NCBI GenBank assembly: GCA_021413445.1
Contig: JAIOQI010000006.1
Location: 1-46,927 of the forward strand
From: Alphaproteobacteria bacterium
GTDB taxonomy: Bacteria; Pseudomonadota; Alphaproteobacteria; Micavibrionales; UBA2020
DNA: 46,927 bases
Direction: 5' to 3'
Part shown: piece by piece, positions 39,204-46,927 of the stretch
How positions within the stretch are numbered: the stretch's first letter is position 1
How the letters are laid out: each line of letters opens with the position of its first letter
Notes under the pieces: model-generated
The model's input: only the letters and a program-made list of their open reading frames with translations
What the model was told of the DNA's origin: nothing
Databases searched by the model: none
Made by a program: the position numbers and the translations under genes

Positions 39204-41288
39204 ATGAAAAAACACACCACAAAACATATCGCTGCATTCCTTTTGGGTGCCGCTGTTTTCGCCGGCAGTTCTGTCGTTTATGCCGGCGAGATTCCTGTGG
39301 ACCGCATCATCCTCTCCACCAGCGGCCTGGCGCAGTTCGAGCACCGCACCAAGGTGACGGGCAATGCCGCGCTGGAGTTTCCGGTGCGGCTGGAGCAGGT
39401 GGACGATATTCTCAAAAGCCTGGTGGTGTTCGACGCCAAGGGGCGCGTCGGCGGCGTGACCCTGCCCGGCAAGCAGCCTCTCGACCAGATTTTCAAGGAC
39501 CTGCCCTTCGACCGCAAACAGCTGACCAGCTCGATGATGCTGCTGAATGCCTATCAGGGCGCGGTGGTGACGGCAAAAGGAACGGGCATTGAGATGACCG
39601 GAAAGGTCATCCAGGTGACGCCGGAAGCGGTGACGCTCGACAATAACAAGACCGTGACCCGGCACCGCCTGAGCCTGATGACCGCAGCCGGGATGAAACA
39701 GGCGGTATTGGAAGACCTGCAATCCCTGCAGTTCGCGGATGCCAAGGTGCGCGACGAGATCAGCCGGGCGCTGGATTCCATCCGCAGCAACAGCACCTCC
39801 GGCCAGCGCGTGCTGACGGTCAACCTGCTGGGCGGCGGGACGCGACCGGTGGCGCTGTCTTACGTGGTGGCGGCGCCGCTGTGGAAGGCGGCCTACCGCA
39901 TGGTGGCGCCGGAGCCCGGCAAGACCAAGGGCTTCCTGCAAGGCTGGGCGGTGGTCGAAAACATGACGGCGGGCGACTGGAACAATGTCGATCTGTCGCT
40001 GGTCTCCGGCAACCCGGTGACTTTCCGCCAGGCGCTGTACCAGTCCTACTACGTTGACCGCCCGGAAGTGCCGGTGCAGGTGTTCGGCCTGGTGCTGCCG
40101 CGCATCGACGAGGGCGCGCTGCCGAACCAAACGGACATGCAGCAGGAAAAAGGCGCGCAGCTGCAGCGCGGCAAGATGCTGCGGGCGGAGGGTTTCGCTG
40201 CGCCCTCGGCGATGGCGGTGCAGGCGGATGCGATGGCCGTTGATGAATCCTTCATGGCCACCGGCGGGATGGGCTCCGTGGCGGGAGCGGCGGCCCCCGT
40301 CCAAAGCGCCGAGGCGGCGACGCAGGTGCTGTTCCGCTTCCCCGAGCGCCTTAACTTAAAATCCGGCCAGTCGATGATGCTGCCCTTCGTCAGCCGCGAC
40401 GTGCCGATGGAAAGGGTTTCGCTGTACCAGCCGGACACCAACCCGCGCCACCCTCTGGCCGCCGTTGAAATCAAGAACGACGGCGAGACCAGCCTGCCGC
40501 CGGGCGTGCTGACTCTTTATGAGGACAGCAAGCTGCTCAAGGGCAGCAGCTTTGCGGGCGACGCGCAGCTGCCCGAGCTGGGGCAGGGCGAAAAACGCCT
40601 GGTCTCCTACGCGCTGGATTCGAAAACGACCATCGACCGCGAGGATAAAAGCGTTTCAACTGAAGGCCAGATGACGGCGGAACGCGGCGTCATCAAGACC
40701 GCGGTGAAAAACCGCGCCGAGACGACCTACACCATCAAGGCGCCGGCCCGGGAAGACCGCACGGTGATTATCGAGCATCCGCGCAGCGGCGATTACAGGC
40801 TTGTCGAGCCCGACCCCCAGGCGGTGGAAGTGACCGAGACGCACTACAGGATCAAGACGACGGTCAAGGCGGGGGAGACCAAGCCGCTGCATGTCGTGCT
40901 GGAGAGCCAGGTCTGGCAGTCTTACAGCATCGACACCTTGTCGGCCGAACAGCTGGACGCCTATGCGGGCGGGTATGGCAGCCTGAAGCCCGAGACGCGC
41001 AAGCAGTTCGAGGACATCGCCGTCCTGCGCCGCGAACTCGACGAGACCGACCAGAAAATCTCCGCCGTGGAAGAGCAGCGGCAGGCGATCTTCCAGGATC
41101 AGGGCCGGGTGCGGGAAAACCTGAAGAGCCTCGGCGTCAAGTCCGAGGTGCAGCAGAAATATCTCGACAAGCTGAACGCGCAGGAAGACCAGGTCGCCCA
41201 GCTGGACAAACAAAAGCAGGCGCTGTCGGAACAGCGCCGGGAAAAACTGGAAGCCTTGCAGGAAAAAATCGCCGCGCTGAAGTTTTAG
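39204..41288 (+). CDS. Secreted DUF4139-domain protein
   Basis: 694 residues with a Sec signal peptide cleaved after VVYAG (about residue 28). The N-terminal mucoidy-type region (IPVDRIILSTSGLAQFEHRT) and the large central part match proteins annotated as DUF4139, whose biochemical role is unknown. The part LKSGQSMMLPF to YEDSKLLKGSS is the most typical. A coiled coil of about 90 residues closes the protein (residues ~605-694). An Ala/Met/Gln-rich insert lies near residues 310-370. The stop overlaps the convergent DUF2061 stop by four bases. Confidence 0.82.
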   Translation: MKKHTTKHIAAFLLGAAVFAGSSVVYAGEIPVDRIILSTSGLAQFEHRTKVTGNAALEFPVRLEQVDDILKSLVVFDAKGRVGGVTLPGKQPLDQIFKDLPFDRKQLTSSMMLLNAYQGAVVTAKGTGIEMTGKVIQVTPEAVTLDNNKTVTRHRLSLMTAAGMKQAVLEDLQSLQFADAKVRDEISRALDSIRSNSTSGQRVLTVNLLGGGTRPVALSYVVAAPLWKAAYRMVAPEPGKTKGFLQGWAVVENMTAGDWNNVDLSLVSGNPVTFRQALYQSYYVDRPEVPVQVFGLVLPRIDEGALPNQTDMQQEKGAQLQRGKMLRAEGFAAPSAMAVQADAMAVDESFMATGGMGSVAGAAAPVQSAEAATQVLFRFPERLNLKSGQSMMLPFVSRDVPMERVSLYQPDTNPRHPLAAVEIKNDGETSLPPGVLTLYEDSKLLKGSSFAGDAQLPELGQGEKRLVSYALDSKTTIDREDKSVSTEGQMTAERGVIKTAVKNRAETTYTIKAPAREDRTVIIEHPRSGDYRLVEPDPQAVEVTETHYRIKTTVKAGETKPLHVVLESQVWQSYSIDTLSAEQLDAYAGGYGSLKPETRKQFEDIAVLRRELDETDQKISAVEEQRQAIFQDQGRVRENLKSLGVKSEVQQKYLDKLNAQEDQVAQLDKQKQALSEQRREKLEALQEKIAALKF

Positions 41289-41557
41289 GCAGCCGACCGT
41301 TCGGGCTGGGCCGATGATGTGTCGGAAGCCGGCACGATTTGGACCGGGGCGGTGACGCCCCATTTAACCCGCGTCCATGCCCGCTCATGCAGGTAATAGA
41401 GGAAAGTCTTGGAGACCACCTCGGCGCTGACGATGAAGGCGCTGAGGCTGAATTTTCCGGTGACGATATAAGAAATCACAAAGGTATCGAAGGAGCCCAA
41501 AAGACGCCAGCTGACGGCCTTGGCGAAGGACCGGCTGTGTTGAATTTTTTGCATCAT
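41285..41557 (-). CDS. DUF2061 small membrane protein
   Basis: 90 residues with the DUF2061 pattern RSFAKAVSWRLLGSFDTFVISYIVTG and a second hydrophobic stretch ending YYLHERAWTRVKWG. Both suggest two helices in the inner membrane. The family often sits beside sulfate-activation genes, as here next to cysNC; its role is not established. AGGAGG lies seven bases before the first ATG. A proline/serine tail follows the family core. Confidence 0.85.
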   Translation of the reverse strand: MMQKIQHSRSFAKAVSWRLLGSFDTFVISYIVTGKFSLSAFIVSAEVVSKTFLYYLHERAWTRVKWGVTAPVQIVPASDTSSAQPERSAA

Positions 41558-41582
41558 GGCTATACCTCCTGTTGGAGATGAA

Positions 41583-41611
41583 ATTTAATCCGGGTGGTTG
41601 TCATATGTCAA
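41583..41611 (-). promoter_or_regulatory. Putative promoter of the DUF2061 gene
   Basis: TTGACA (41611-41606, minus strand), 17 bases, then TTAAAT (41588-41583). It fits into the 57-base gap after cysNC, so the gene may be transcribed on its own as well as by read-through. The -35 region starts TTGACATA, as in the 23.5-29.6 kb cluster. Confidence 0.42.
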
Positions 41612-41614
41612 CGG

Positions 41615-43519
41615 TTATCTGGATAAAAAATCGCGGTTCATTAAAAATTCCAGGATTTCCTCGGCCAGCTCTTCCGGGGACTGCCCGACGGTTTCCAGCC
41701 GCAGCTCCGGATTTTCCGGCGCCTCGTAGGGGCTGCTGATGCCGGTAAAGTTCGGAATCTCCCCGGCGCGGGCTTTTTTGTAGAGCCCCTTGACGTCCCG
41801 GGCTTCGGCCTCTTGCAGGGGGGTATCGACGAATACCTCGATAAAACGCCCTTCGCCGATCAGCTCCCGGGCCATTTCGCGCTCGGCGCGGAACGGGGAG
41901 ATGAAGGAGACCAGCGCGATCAGCCCCGCTTCCATCATCAGCTTGGCAACTTCGGCAACCCGGCGGATGTTTTCGGCGCGGTCCTGCTCGGTAAACCCTA
42001 AGTCCTTGTTCAGCCCGTGGCGCAGGTTGTCGCCGTCGAGGAGCACGGTGTGCTTGGCCATAGCGTTGAGTTTTTTCTCCACCACGTTGGCGATGGTCGA
42101 TTTGCCGGCGCCGGAAAGGCCGGTCATCCAGATGGTGCAGGGCTTCTGCCCCTTGATGGCGGCGCGCGCCGCCTGATCGACGCTGAGGTCCTGCAGGTGC
42201 ACGTTCTGCGACCGCCGCAGGGCGTGGGTAATCATGCCCGCCGCCACCGTCTCGTGGGTCAGGCGGTCGATGAGGATGAAGGCGCCCAGCGTGCGGTTGA
42301 GGGCATAGGGCTCGAAGGCTATCTTGCGGTCGAGGGCGATGTCGCAGACGCCGATTTCATTCATCGCCAGCGTCTTGCAGACCTCGTGCTCCAGCGTCTG
42401 CATGTCGATTCTGTATTTGGGCTTGGCTGGAGTGCAGATGCTGCGCGCGGTGCCGGACTGCAGGAGATACTGGCGGCTGGCGACCATCGGCTTTTCGGAC
42501 ATCCAGATGATGCGGGTCTCGAACTGGTCGGCGATTTCGCACGGCGCGTCGGCGGCGGCGATGACGTCGCCGCGGGAGACATCCACTTCGTCGGCGAGGG
42601 TGAGCGTGACGGACTGCCCGGCGGTCGATTCTTCCAGGTCGCCGTCATAGGTGACGATCCGCGCCACGGAGGAAAGCTTGCCGGAGGGCAGGATTTTGAC
42701 GCGCGTCCCGGGGGCAACCGCGCCCGAGGCGATGCGTCCGGCGAAGCCCCTGAAATCGGCATTCGGGCGGTTGACCCATTGCACCGGCATGCGGAACGGC
42801 AGGCTGGAATCCTGGCCGTGGATTTCGACCGTCTCCAGATGCTCCAGCAGGGAAGGGCCCTCATACCACGGCGTATTTTCGGAGAGGGCGGTGACATTGT
42901 CCCCGCGCAGCGCGGAAACCGGGATGGCCAGGACGTCTTTGAGGCCGAAGGCCGCGGCTATTTCGGCATAATCTTTTTCAATGCGCCGGAAGACCTTTTC
43001 ATCGTAGATGACCATGTCCATTTTGTTCACGGCCAGCACGACGCGCTTCACCCCCAGCATCGAGACGATCATGCTGTGGCGGCGGGTCTGGGTGAGGATG
43101 CCTTTGCGGGCATCGACGATGACGATCGCCAGATCCGCCATCGAGGCGCCGGTCGCCATGTTGCGGGTGTATTGTTCGTGCCCCGGCGTGTCGGCGACGA
43201 TGAATTTGCGGCGGTCGGTCGAGAAAAAGCGGTAGGCGACGTCGATGGTGATGCCCTGCTCGCGTTCGGCGGCCAGGCCATCGACCAGCAGCGCGAGGTC
43301 GAGCTCGCCGCCGGTGGTGCCGAATTTCTTGCTGTCGCCGGCCAGCGCCGAAAGCTGGTCGTCGAAAATCATCTTTGAATCGTAGAGCAGGCGCCCGATG
43401 AGGGTTGATTTGCCGTCATCGACGGAGCCGCAGGTGATAAAGCGCAGCAGCCCCTTTGCCGCGTGGGATTGGAGGTAGGATTCGATGTCCTCTGCGATAA
43501 GGGCTGACTGGTGGGCCAT
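41615..43519 (-). CDS. cysNC: Fused sulfate adenylyltransferase GTPase subunit and APS kinase (CysN-CysC)
   Basis: A 634-residue fusion. The N-terminal 430 residues are an EF-Tu-like GTPase with GSVDDGKSTLIGRLLYDS near residue 31 and DTPGHEQYTRNMATGAS, which drives ATP sulfurylase. The C-terminal 180 residues are APS kinase, with the loop GLSGAGKST near residue 467 and LLDGDNLRHGLNKDLGF. Together with CysD it converts sulfate to APS and then PAPS. The ATG shares one base with the cysD stop. The fusion is common in alphaproteobacteria (NodQ type). Confidence 0.96.
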   Translation of the reverse strand: MAHQSALIAEDIESYLQSHAAKGLLRFITCGSVDDGKSTLIGRLLYDSKMIFDDQLSALAGDSKKFGTTGGELDLALLVDGLAAEREQGITIDVAYRFFSTDRRKFIVADTPGHEQYTRNMATGASMADLAIVIVDARKGILTQTRRHSMIVSMLGVKRVVLAVNKMDMVIYDEKVFRRIEKDYAEIAAAFGLKDVLAIPVSALRGDNVTALSENTPWYEGPSLLEHLETVEIHGQDSSLPFRMPVQWVNRPNADFRGFAGRIASGAVAPGTRVKILPSGKLSSVARIVTYDGDLEESTAGQSVTLTLADEVDVSRGDVIAAADAPCEIADQFETRIIWMSEKPMVASRQYLLQSGTARSICTPAKPKYRIDMQTLEHEVCKTLAMNEIGVCDIALDRKIAFEPYALNRTLGAFILIDRLTHETVAAGMITHALRRSQNVHLQDLSVDQAARAAIKGQKPCTIWMTGLSGAGKSTIANVVEKKLNAMAKHTVLLDGDNLRHGLNKDLGFTEQDRAENIRRVAEVAKLMMEAGLIALVSFISPFRAEREMARELIGEGRFIEVFVDTPLQEAEARDVKGLYKKARAGEIPNFTGISSPYEAPENPELRLETVGQSPEELAEEILEFLMNRDFLSR

Positions 43520-44409
43520 CAGAAATAGCCCTCCTGCTTTTTCTTTTCCATCGACGCCGCGCCGTCATGGTCGATCAGCCGCCCCTGGCGTTCGGAGGTC
43601 GTGGTCAGCAGCATTTCCTGGATGATCTTGGGCAGGGTGTCGGCGTCGGATTCCACCGCGCCGGTCAGTGGATAGCAGCCGAGGGTGCGGAAACGCACCT
43701 TGCGCAGCTGCGGCTTCTCGCCGCGATGCAGGGGCAGGCGCTCGTCATCGACCATGATTAATGTCCCGCTGCGCTCGACCACGGGGCGTTCCTTGGCGAA
43801 GTACAGCGGCACGATCTCGATGTTCTCCTTGTAGATGTACTGCCAGATGTCGAGCTCCGTCCAGTTGGAAAGCGGGAAGGCGCGGATGCTCTCGCCCTTG
43901 TTTTTCCGGGTATTGTAGAGGTTCCACAGTTCCGGGCGCTGGTTTTTGGGATCCCAGCGGTGGTGGGCGTCGCGGAAAGAGAAGATGCGCTCCTTGGCGC
44001 GCGACTTTTCCTCGTCGCGGCGCGCCCCGCCCAGCGCGGCGTCAAAGCCGTATTTGTCCAGCGCCGCCTTGAGCGCCGCGGTTTTCATCACGTCGGTATA
44101 AACGGCGGAGCCATGCGTGAAGGGGGTGATGTTCTGCGCCAGTCCTTCTTCATGCGTATAGGTCAGCAACTGCAATCCCAGCGAAGCCACCTTGCGGTCG
44201 CGTAGGTCGATCATGTCGCGAAATTTCCAGGTGGTATCGACGTGCAGCAGCGGGAACGGCGGTTTCGCGGGATAAAAAGCCTTCATCGCCAGATGCAGCA
44301 TCACCGCGCTGTCCTTGCCGACCGAATATAGCATAACGGGGTTGTCGCATTGCGATGCAACCTCTCTGATAACCTCGATGCTTTCCGATTCTAGGGGGGT
44401 TAAGGCCAT
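43519..44409 (-). CDS. cysD: Sulfate adenylyltransferase subunit 2 (CysD)
   Basis: Adenylates sulfate to APS with ATP, in complex with CysN. The product is 296 residues. The PP-loop motif [14 protein letters not shown] near residue 29 marks the ATP pyrophosphatase fold. The [16 protein letters not shown] and [18 protein letters not shown] motifs are typical of CysD. The ATG at 44409 is the only usable start before an in-frame stop, though its ribosome site is weak. It is the first gene of the cysD-cysNC unit. Confidence 0.96.
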   Translation of the reverse strand: MALTPLESESIEVIREVASQCDNPVMLYSVGKDSAVMLHLAMKAFYPAKPPFPLLHVDTTWKFRDMIDLRDRKVASLGLQLLTYTHEEGLAQNITPFTHGSAVYTDVMKTAALKAALDKYGFDAALGGARRDEEKSRAKERIFSFRDAHHRWDPKNQRPELWNLYNTRKNKGESIRAFPLSNWTELDIWQYIYKENIEIVPLYFAKERPVVERSGTLIMVDDERLPLHRGEKPQLRKVRFRTLGCYPLTGAVESDADTLPKIIQEMLLTTTSERQGRLIDHDGAASMEKKKQEGYF

Positions 44410-44454
44410 GCGGTGAACAGGACTTTCCTGACTGTGTGTTTATGACTATCAAAG

Positions 44455-44483
44455 TTTATAAACGACGGCTTGAAGGGCGTCAA
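44455..44483 (-). promoter_or_regulatory. Promoter of cysD-cysNC
   Basis: TTGACG (44483-44478, minus strand), a 17-base spacer, then TATAAA (44460-44455). The leader would be about 38 bases. This is the strongest consensus-like promoter in the window. I see no SAM riboswitch or other leader structure. Confidence 0.6.
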
Positions 44484-44690
44484 TTGGTAATAAAGAATTA
44501 TATGGTAAATTTGGGCATTAAAGTCTCTTTATGAACTATTGCAATAAACAGTTTTATATTTTAGTTTGTGGTTCTTATTAAGGGAATTAATTGGACGATA
44601 GGTTTATTCACGGTGCTTCTTCGCATCCGGCGGAGGCTTTGTTCTCCTGTTTTATTAAGCCGTTATAAAAATTGAGAGGGGTAATAATTG
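44484..44690 (+). other. AT-rich intergenic region upstream of the IalB-family gene
   Basis: This is the larger part of the 281-base divergent gap. It is AT-rich. TATAAA at 44664-44669 could be a -10 for the downstream gene, but the -35 (TTCTCC at 16 bases) is poor. GAGAGGGG near 44674-44681 is the ribosome site. No RNA gene or repeat was seen. Confidence 0.4.
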
Positions 44691-45293
44691 ATGAAAAAGA
44701 AATTGCTCAATGGTTACGTTATTGGTCTTGGCTTGGCCTTGATCGCCGCCATTTCCGTGTGGGCGTCAGTCGGCCACAACAAGCAAGACGTAACACTGGC
44801 GGCGCAAGATTCGGGCGTTCTGGCGAAGACCGCCAGCCGGGTCGAGCCGCCGCGCACCTTCAAGGATTGGCGCCTGCTTTGCACCGTGCCCGGCAAAGAC
44901 GGGAAAAAACAGTGCCAGATCATTCAGGTGCTGAGCGAGGATGGAAAAAAATCCGTCGCGCTGACCACCATTGTCCATGCAGGGCAAATCAAGGAAAAGC
45001 CTGTCGCCGTGATGATTTTTATGCTGCCGCTGGGGACGCTGCTGCCGCCGGGGATGACGCTGAAGGTGGATGACGACAAAGAGATCAGGATCCCTTACCA
45101 GCAATGCCGCAAGGGCGGCTGCCTGGTGCGTGTCGCGGTGGACAAGGACCGCCTGGACAAAATCAAGACAGGTAAATCGATGTTTGTCGGCTATAAGGTT
45201 ATGAACGGAAAGGGCAAGGTGGCGCAGGTGCCGCTGAACGGCTTTGCGCAGGCCCTTGACGCCATGATGCGGGAAAGTTCAAAAGAAGGGTAA
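44691..45293 (+). CDS. IalB (invasion-associated locus B) family exported protein
   Basis: 200 residues. An N-terminal signal or anchor helix (YVIGLGLALIAAISVW) precedes the IalB-type core: RTFKDWRLLCTV, KQCQIIQVLSEDGK, a hydrophobic LPLGTLLPPGMTLKVD and YQQCRKGGCLVRVAVD. Four cysteines in the core probably form two disulfides in the periplasm. The family is widespread in alphaproteobacteria, and the invasion name comes from Bartonella; no virulence role is implied. The ATG at 44691 is better placed after GAGAGGGG than the adjacent TTG at 44688. Confidence 0.85.
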   Translation: MKKKLLNGYVIGLGLALIAAISVWASVGHNKQDVTLAAQDSGVLAKTASRVEPPRTFKDWRLLCTVPGKDGKKQCQIIQVLSEDGKKSVALTTIVHAGQIKEKPVAVMIFMLPLGTLLPPGMTLKVDDDKEIRIPYQQCRKGGCLVRVAVDKDRLDKIKTGKSMFVGYKVMNGKGKVAQVPLNGFAQALDAMMRESSKEG

Positions 45294-45340
45294 CTTTAAA
45301 AGTTTAAAATCGGCCGCCAGGGTGAAAAGGAAAACATGCA

Positions 45341-46927
45341 ATGACTAAAAAATCACGGAAGAACGAACAAGCTCCTTTCATCCCTCCCGGCCAAAACGTT
45401 GCGGCGACCGTGGCCGTGCCGCGGCAGCCAAAGCTGTCGATTGAACAGGCGCTGATGGCGGCGAGAAAGCACCAGGCGGCGGGCGAACTGCGGAAGGCCG
45501 AGAATATTTTGCGGCAGATTCTGAAAGTATCCCCCCGGCAGCCGCAGGCGCTGCACCTGCTGGGCGTTATCGCGCATGCCGCCGGCAAGACCAGCCTGGC
45601 CATCGACCTGATCGGCGAGGCGATTCGCATCGACGGCGGCGTCGCCCTGTTTCACGCCAATATGGCGGAAATGTGCCGCCGGCTGGACCGGCTGGAGGAC
45701 GCGGTGAAACATGGCCGCAAGGCAGTCGCGCTGGACCCGAAGCTTGTCTCCGGGCATGGCAATCTCGGCATCGCCTATTTCGATCTTGAGCAATACGAGA
45801 AGGCGGAAAACTGCCACCGTACGGCGCTGAAGCTCAACCCCAATTTTGCGCCCTCCCTGAACAACATGGGCAGCATCCTGCGCCAGCGCAAGGATTACGC
45901 GGGCGCGTGCGAATATTTCCGCGCCGCCATCCAGGCTAACCCCGATTTCCTGGATTCGCAGAACAACCTCGGCGAGACTCTCGCCAGGGTGGAACAGCAC
46001 GAAGAGTCGCTGAAGGTGCTTGACGGCGTGATTGCCCGCAAGCCGCTCTATGACAGCGCCCATTGTAACCGCGGCCTGACGCTGCTGGCTATCGGCGAGG
46101 AAGCCAAGGCGAGGGACAGTTTCGTGCGGGCGCTGAAAATCACCCCGGATTATCCCCAGGCTTATGCGGGGCTGGTGCTGATCTCCCTTGAGCTGAATAA
46201 ACTGACTGAAGGGGAAAAGTTCGCGCGCCGGCTGGTGGAGCTGGAGCCCAAAAAGGCCGAATACCGCAGCATGCTGGGCTCGGTCCTGCTGGCGCAGGGG
46301 CTGACCGAGGAAGCCGAGGCCGCCTTCAACAAAGCCATCGAGATGCAGGACGATTGCATCCCGGCCAGGGCCGGACTGGGTCATGTGCTCATGGAAAAGG
46401 GCGATCTCGACGGGGCCGAAAAAATGTTCAGGAGCTGCCTGAAGGACGAAAAGGACACCTCCCCGGCGCTTTACTCCCTGATTCAGGTCAGGAAAATGAA
46501 GGCCGGCGACCCGGAAGTGGCGGTGATGGCGGGCGAAGCCGAAAAGCTGAAGGGAAAAGTCTCCGCCTCGAAGGCGATCCCCCTGAATTTCGCGCTGGGA
46601 AAAATGTACGACGACCTCGGCGATTACGACCGGGCTTTCCCCCACTATATGGCGGGCTGCAGCCTGAAAAGAAAAAAACTGGATTACAGCATGGAGGAGA
46701 AGGAGAAGAGCATCCAGCGCATCAAGGACGTCTTCACTGCCGATTTTATCGCCGGGAACGCGAAGAACGGCGATCCGTCCGGCCTGCCGATCTTCGTGCT
46801 GGGCATGCCGCGCTCCGGAACGACGCTGACCGAACAGATCATCGCCAGCCATCCTTTGGTGCATGGCGCCGGGGAACTGAGGGATTTGCTGGACGTCGCG
46901 GAAACCTTCCCGCCGGGCATGAAGACG
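45341..46927 (+). CDS. TPR-repeat sulfotransferase, cut by window end
   Basis: The frame is open from the ATG at 45341 to the window edge, 529 residues without a stop. Residues ~33-420 hold about ten TPR-like helix pairs (ALHLLGVIAHAAGKTSLAID, ALKLNPNFAPSLNNMGSIL). A sulfotransferase domain then begins with the PAPS-binding loop FVLGMPRSGTTLTEQIIASH near residues 485-504. Such proteins transfer sulfate from PAPS to a protein or glycan; the acceptor is unknown. There is no signal peptide, so the enzyme is probably cytoplasmic. The nearby cysD-cysNC genes make PAPS. Confidence 0.88.
   Translation, partial: MTKKSRKNEQAPFIPPGQNVAATVAVPRQPKLSIEQALMAARKHQAAGELRKAENILRQILKVSPRQPQALHLLGVIAHAAGKTSLAIDLIGEAIRIDGGVALFHANMAEMCRRLDRLEDAVKHGRKAVALDPKLVSGHGNLGIAYFDLEQYEKAENCHRTALKLNPNFAPSLNNMGSILRQRKDYAGACEYFRAAIQANPDFLDSQNNLGETLARVEQHEESLKVLDGVIARKPLYDSAHCNRGLTLLAIGEEAKARDSFVRALKITPDYPQAYAGLVLISLELNKLTEGEKFARRLVELEPKKAEYRSMLGSVLLAQGLTEEAEAAFNKAIEMQDDCIPARAGLGHVLMEKGDLDGAEKMFRSCLKDEKDTSPALYSLIQVRKMKAGDPEVAVMAGEAEKLKGKVSASKAIPLNFALGKMYDDLGDYDRAFPHYMAGCSLKRKKLDYSMEEKEKSIQRIKDVFTADFIAGNAKNGDPSGLPIFVLGMPRSGTTLTEQIIASHPLVHGAGELRDLLDVAETFPPGMKT

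Noticed and set aside
44410..44690. SAM or sulfur-related riboswitch before cysD
   Set aside because: The predicted leader is only about 38 bases and shows no conserved riboswitch core.

Overview
The window is a gene-dense, high-GC chromosomal segment of an alphaproteobacterium. The evidence is the intact dcw (division and cell wall) order followed by ftsZ-lpxC-bamD-recN-ligA, a long FtsZ linker ending in an alphaproteobacterial-type tail, and an rnr-topA-dprA-plsY cluster. MurE carries the DNPR signature of meso-diaminopimelate ligases, and LpxC and BamD imply a lipid A outer membrane. I cannot name a genus. The two-sided gene-content resemblance is to Rhodospirillales-like or Micavibrio-like lineages, but this is an impression only. 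No tRNA, rRNA, transposase, phage gene or CRISPR array was seen.

Region 1 (1-15700, + strand): the 3' end of ftsI, then murE, murF, mraY, murD, ftsW, murG, murC, murB, ddl, ftsQ, ftsA and ftsZ, mostly with ATGA-type overlaps. It builds UDP-MurNAc-pentapeptide, lipid I and lipid II, polymerises them and assembles the Z ring. A strong hairpin terminator closes it. Region 2 (15720-21799): a small two-helix membrane protein on the minus strand, then lpxC, bamD, recN and ligA. A YbaL-type cation/proton antiporter converges on ligA with 2 bases between the stops.

Region 3 (23575-29558) is the accessory part and the most interesting. Five minus-strand genes encode exported proteins: two paralogous lipoproteins of unknown function with beta-strand-like C-terminal domains, and three transglutaminase-like cysteine proteinases of the BTLCP/LapG class. 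All five begin with the same kind of leader (LK-x-KFR-x-A followed by a hydrophobic stretch) although the mature domains belong to two unrelated families. A plus-strand GGDEF gene sits inside the cluster and is broken by a frameshift and an apparent internal deletion. The putative promoters share a -35 block of the form T(T/A)GACA, usually followed by TAAT. The same block lies upstream of the small gene next to ftsZ.

Region 4 (29655-36382, minus strand): plsY, dprA, topA and rnr, transcribed in that order, with a CaiB/BaiF CoA-transferase upstream. Region 5 (37789-41557): asd, a small membrane protein, a DUF4139 secreted protein and a DUF2061 membrane protein. Region 6 (41615-46927): cysD and a fused cysNC (sulfate to PAPS), transcribed away from an IalB-family exported protein and a TPR-sulfotransferase cut by the window end. 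The sulfotransferase would use the PAPS made by cysD and cysNC. Intergenic space is small throughout; no gene-free gap reaches 300 bases.
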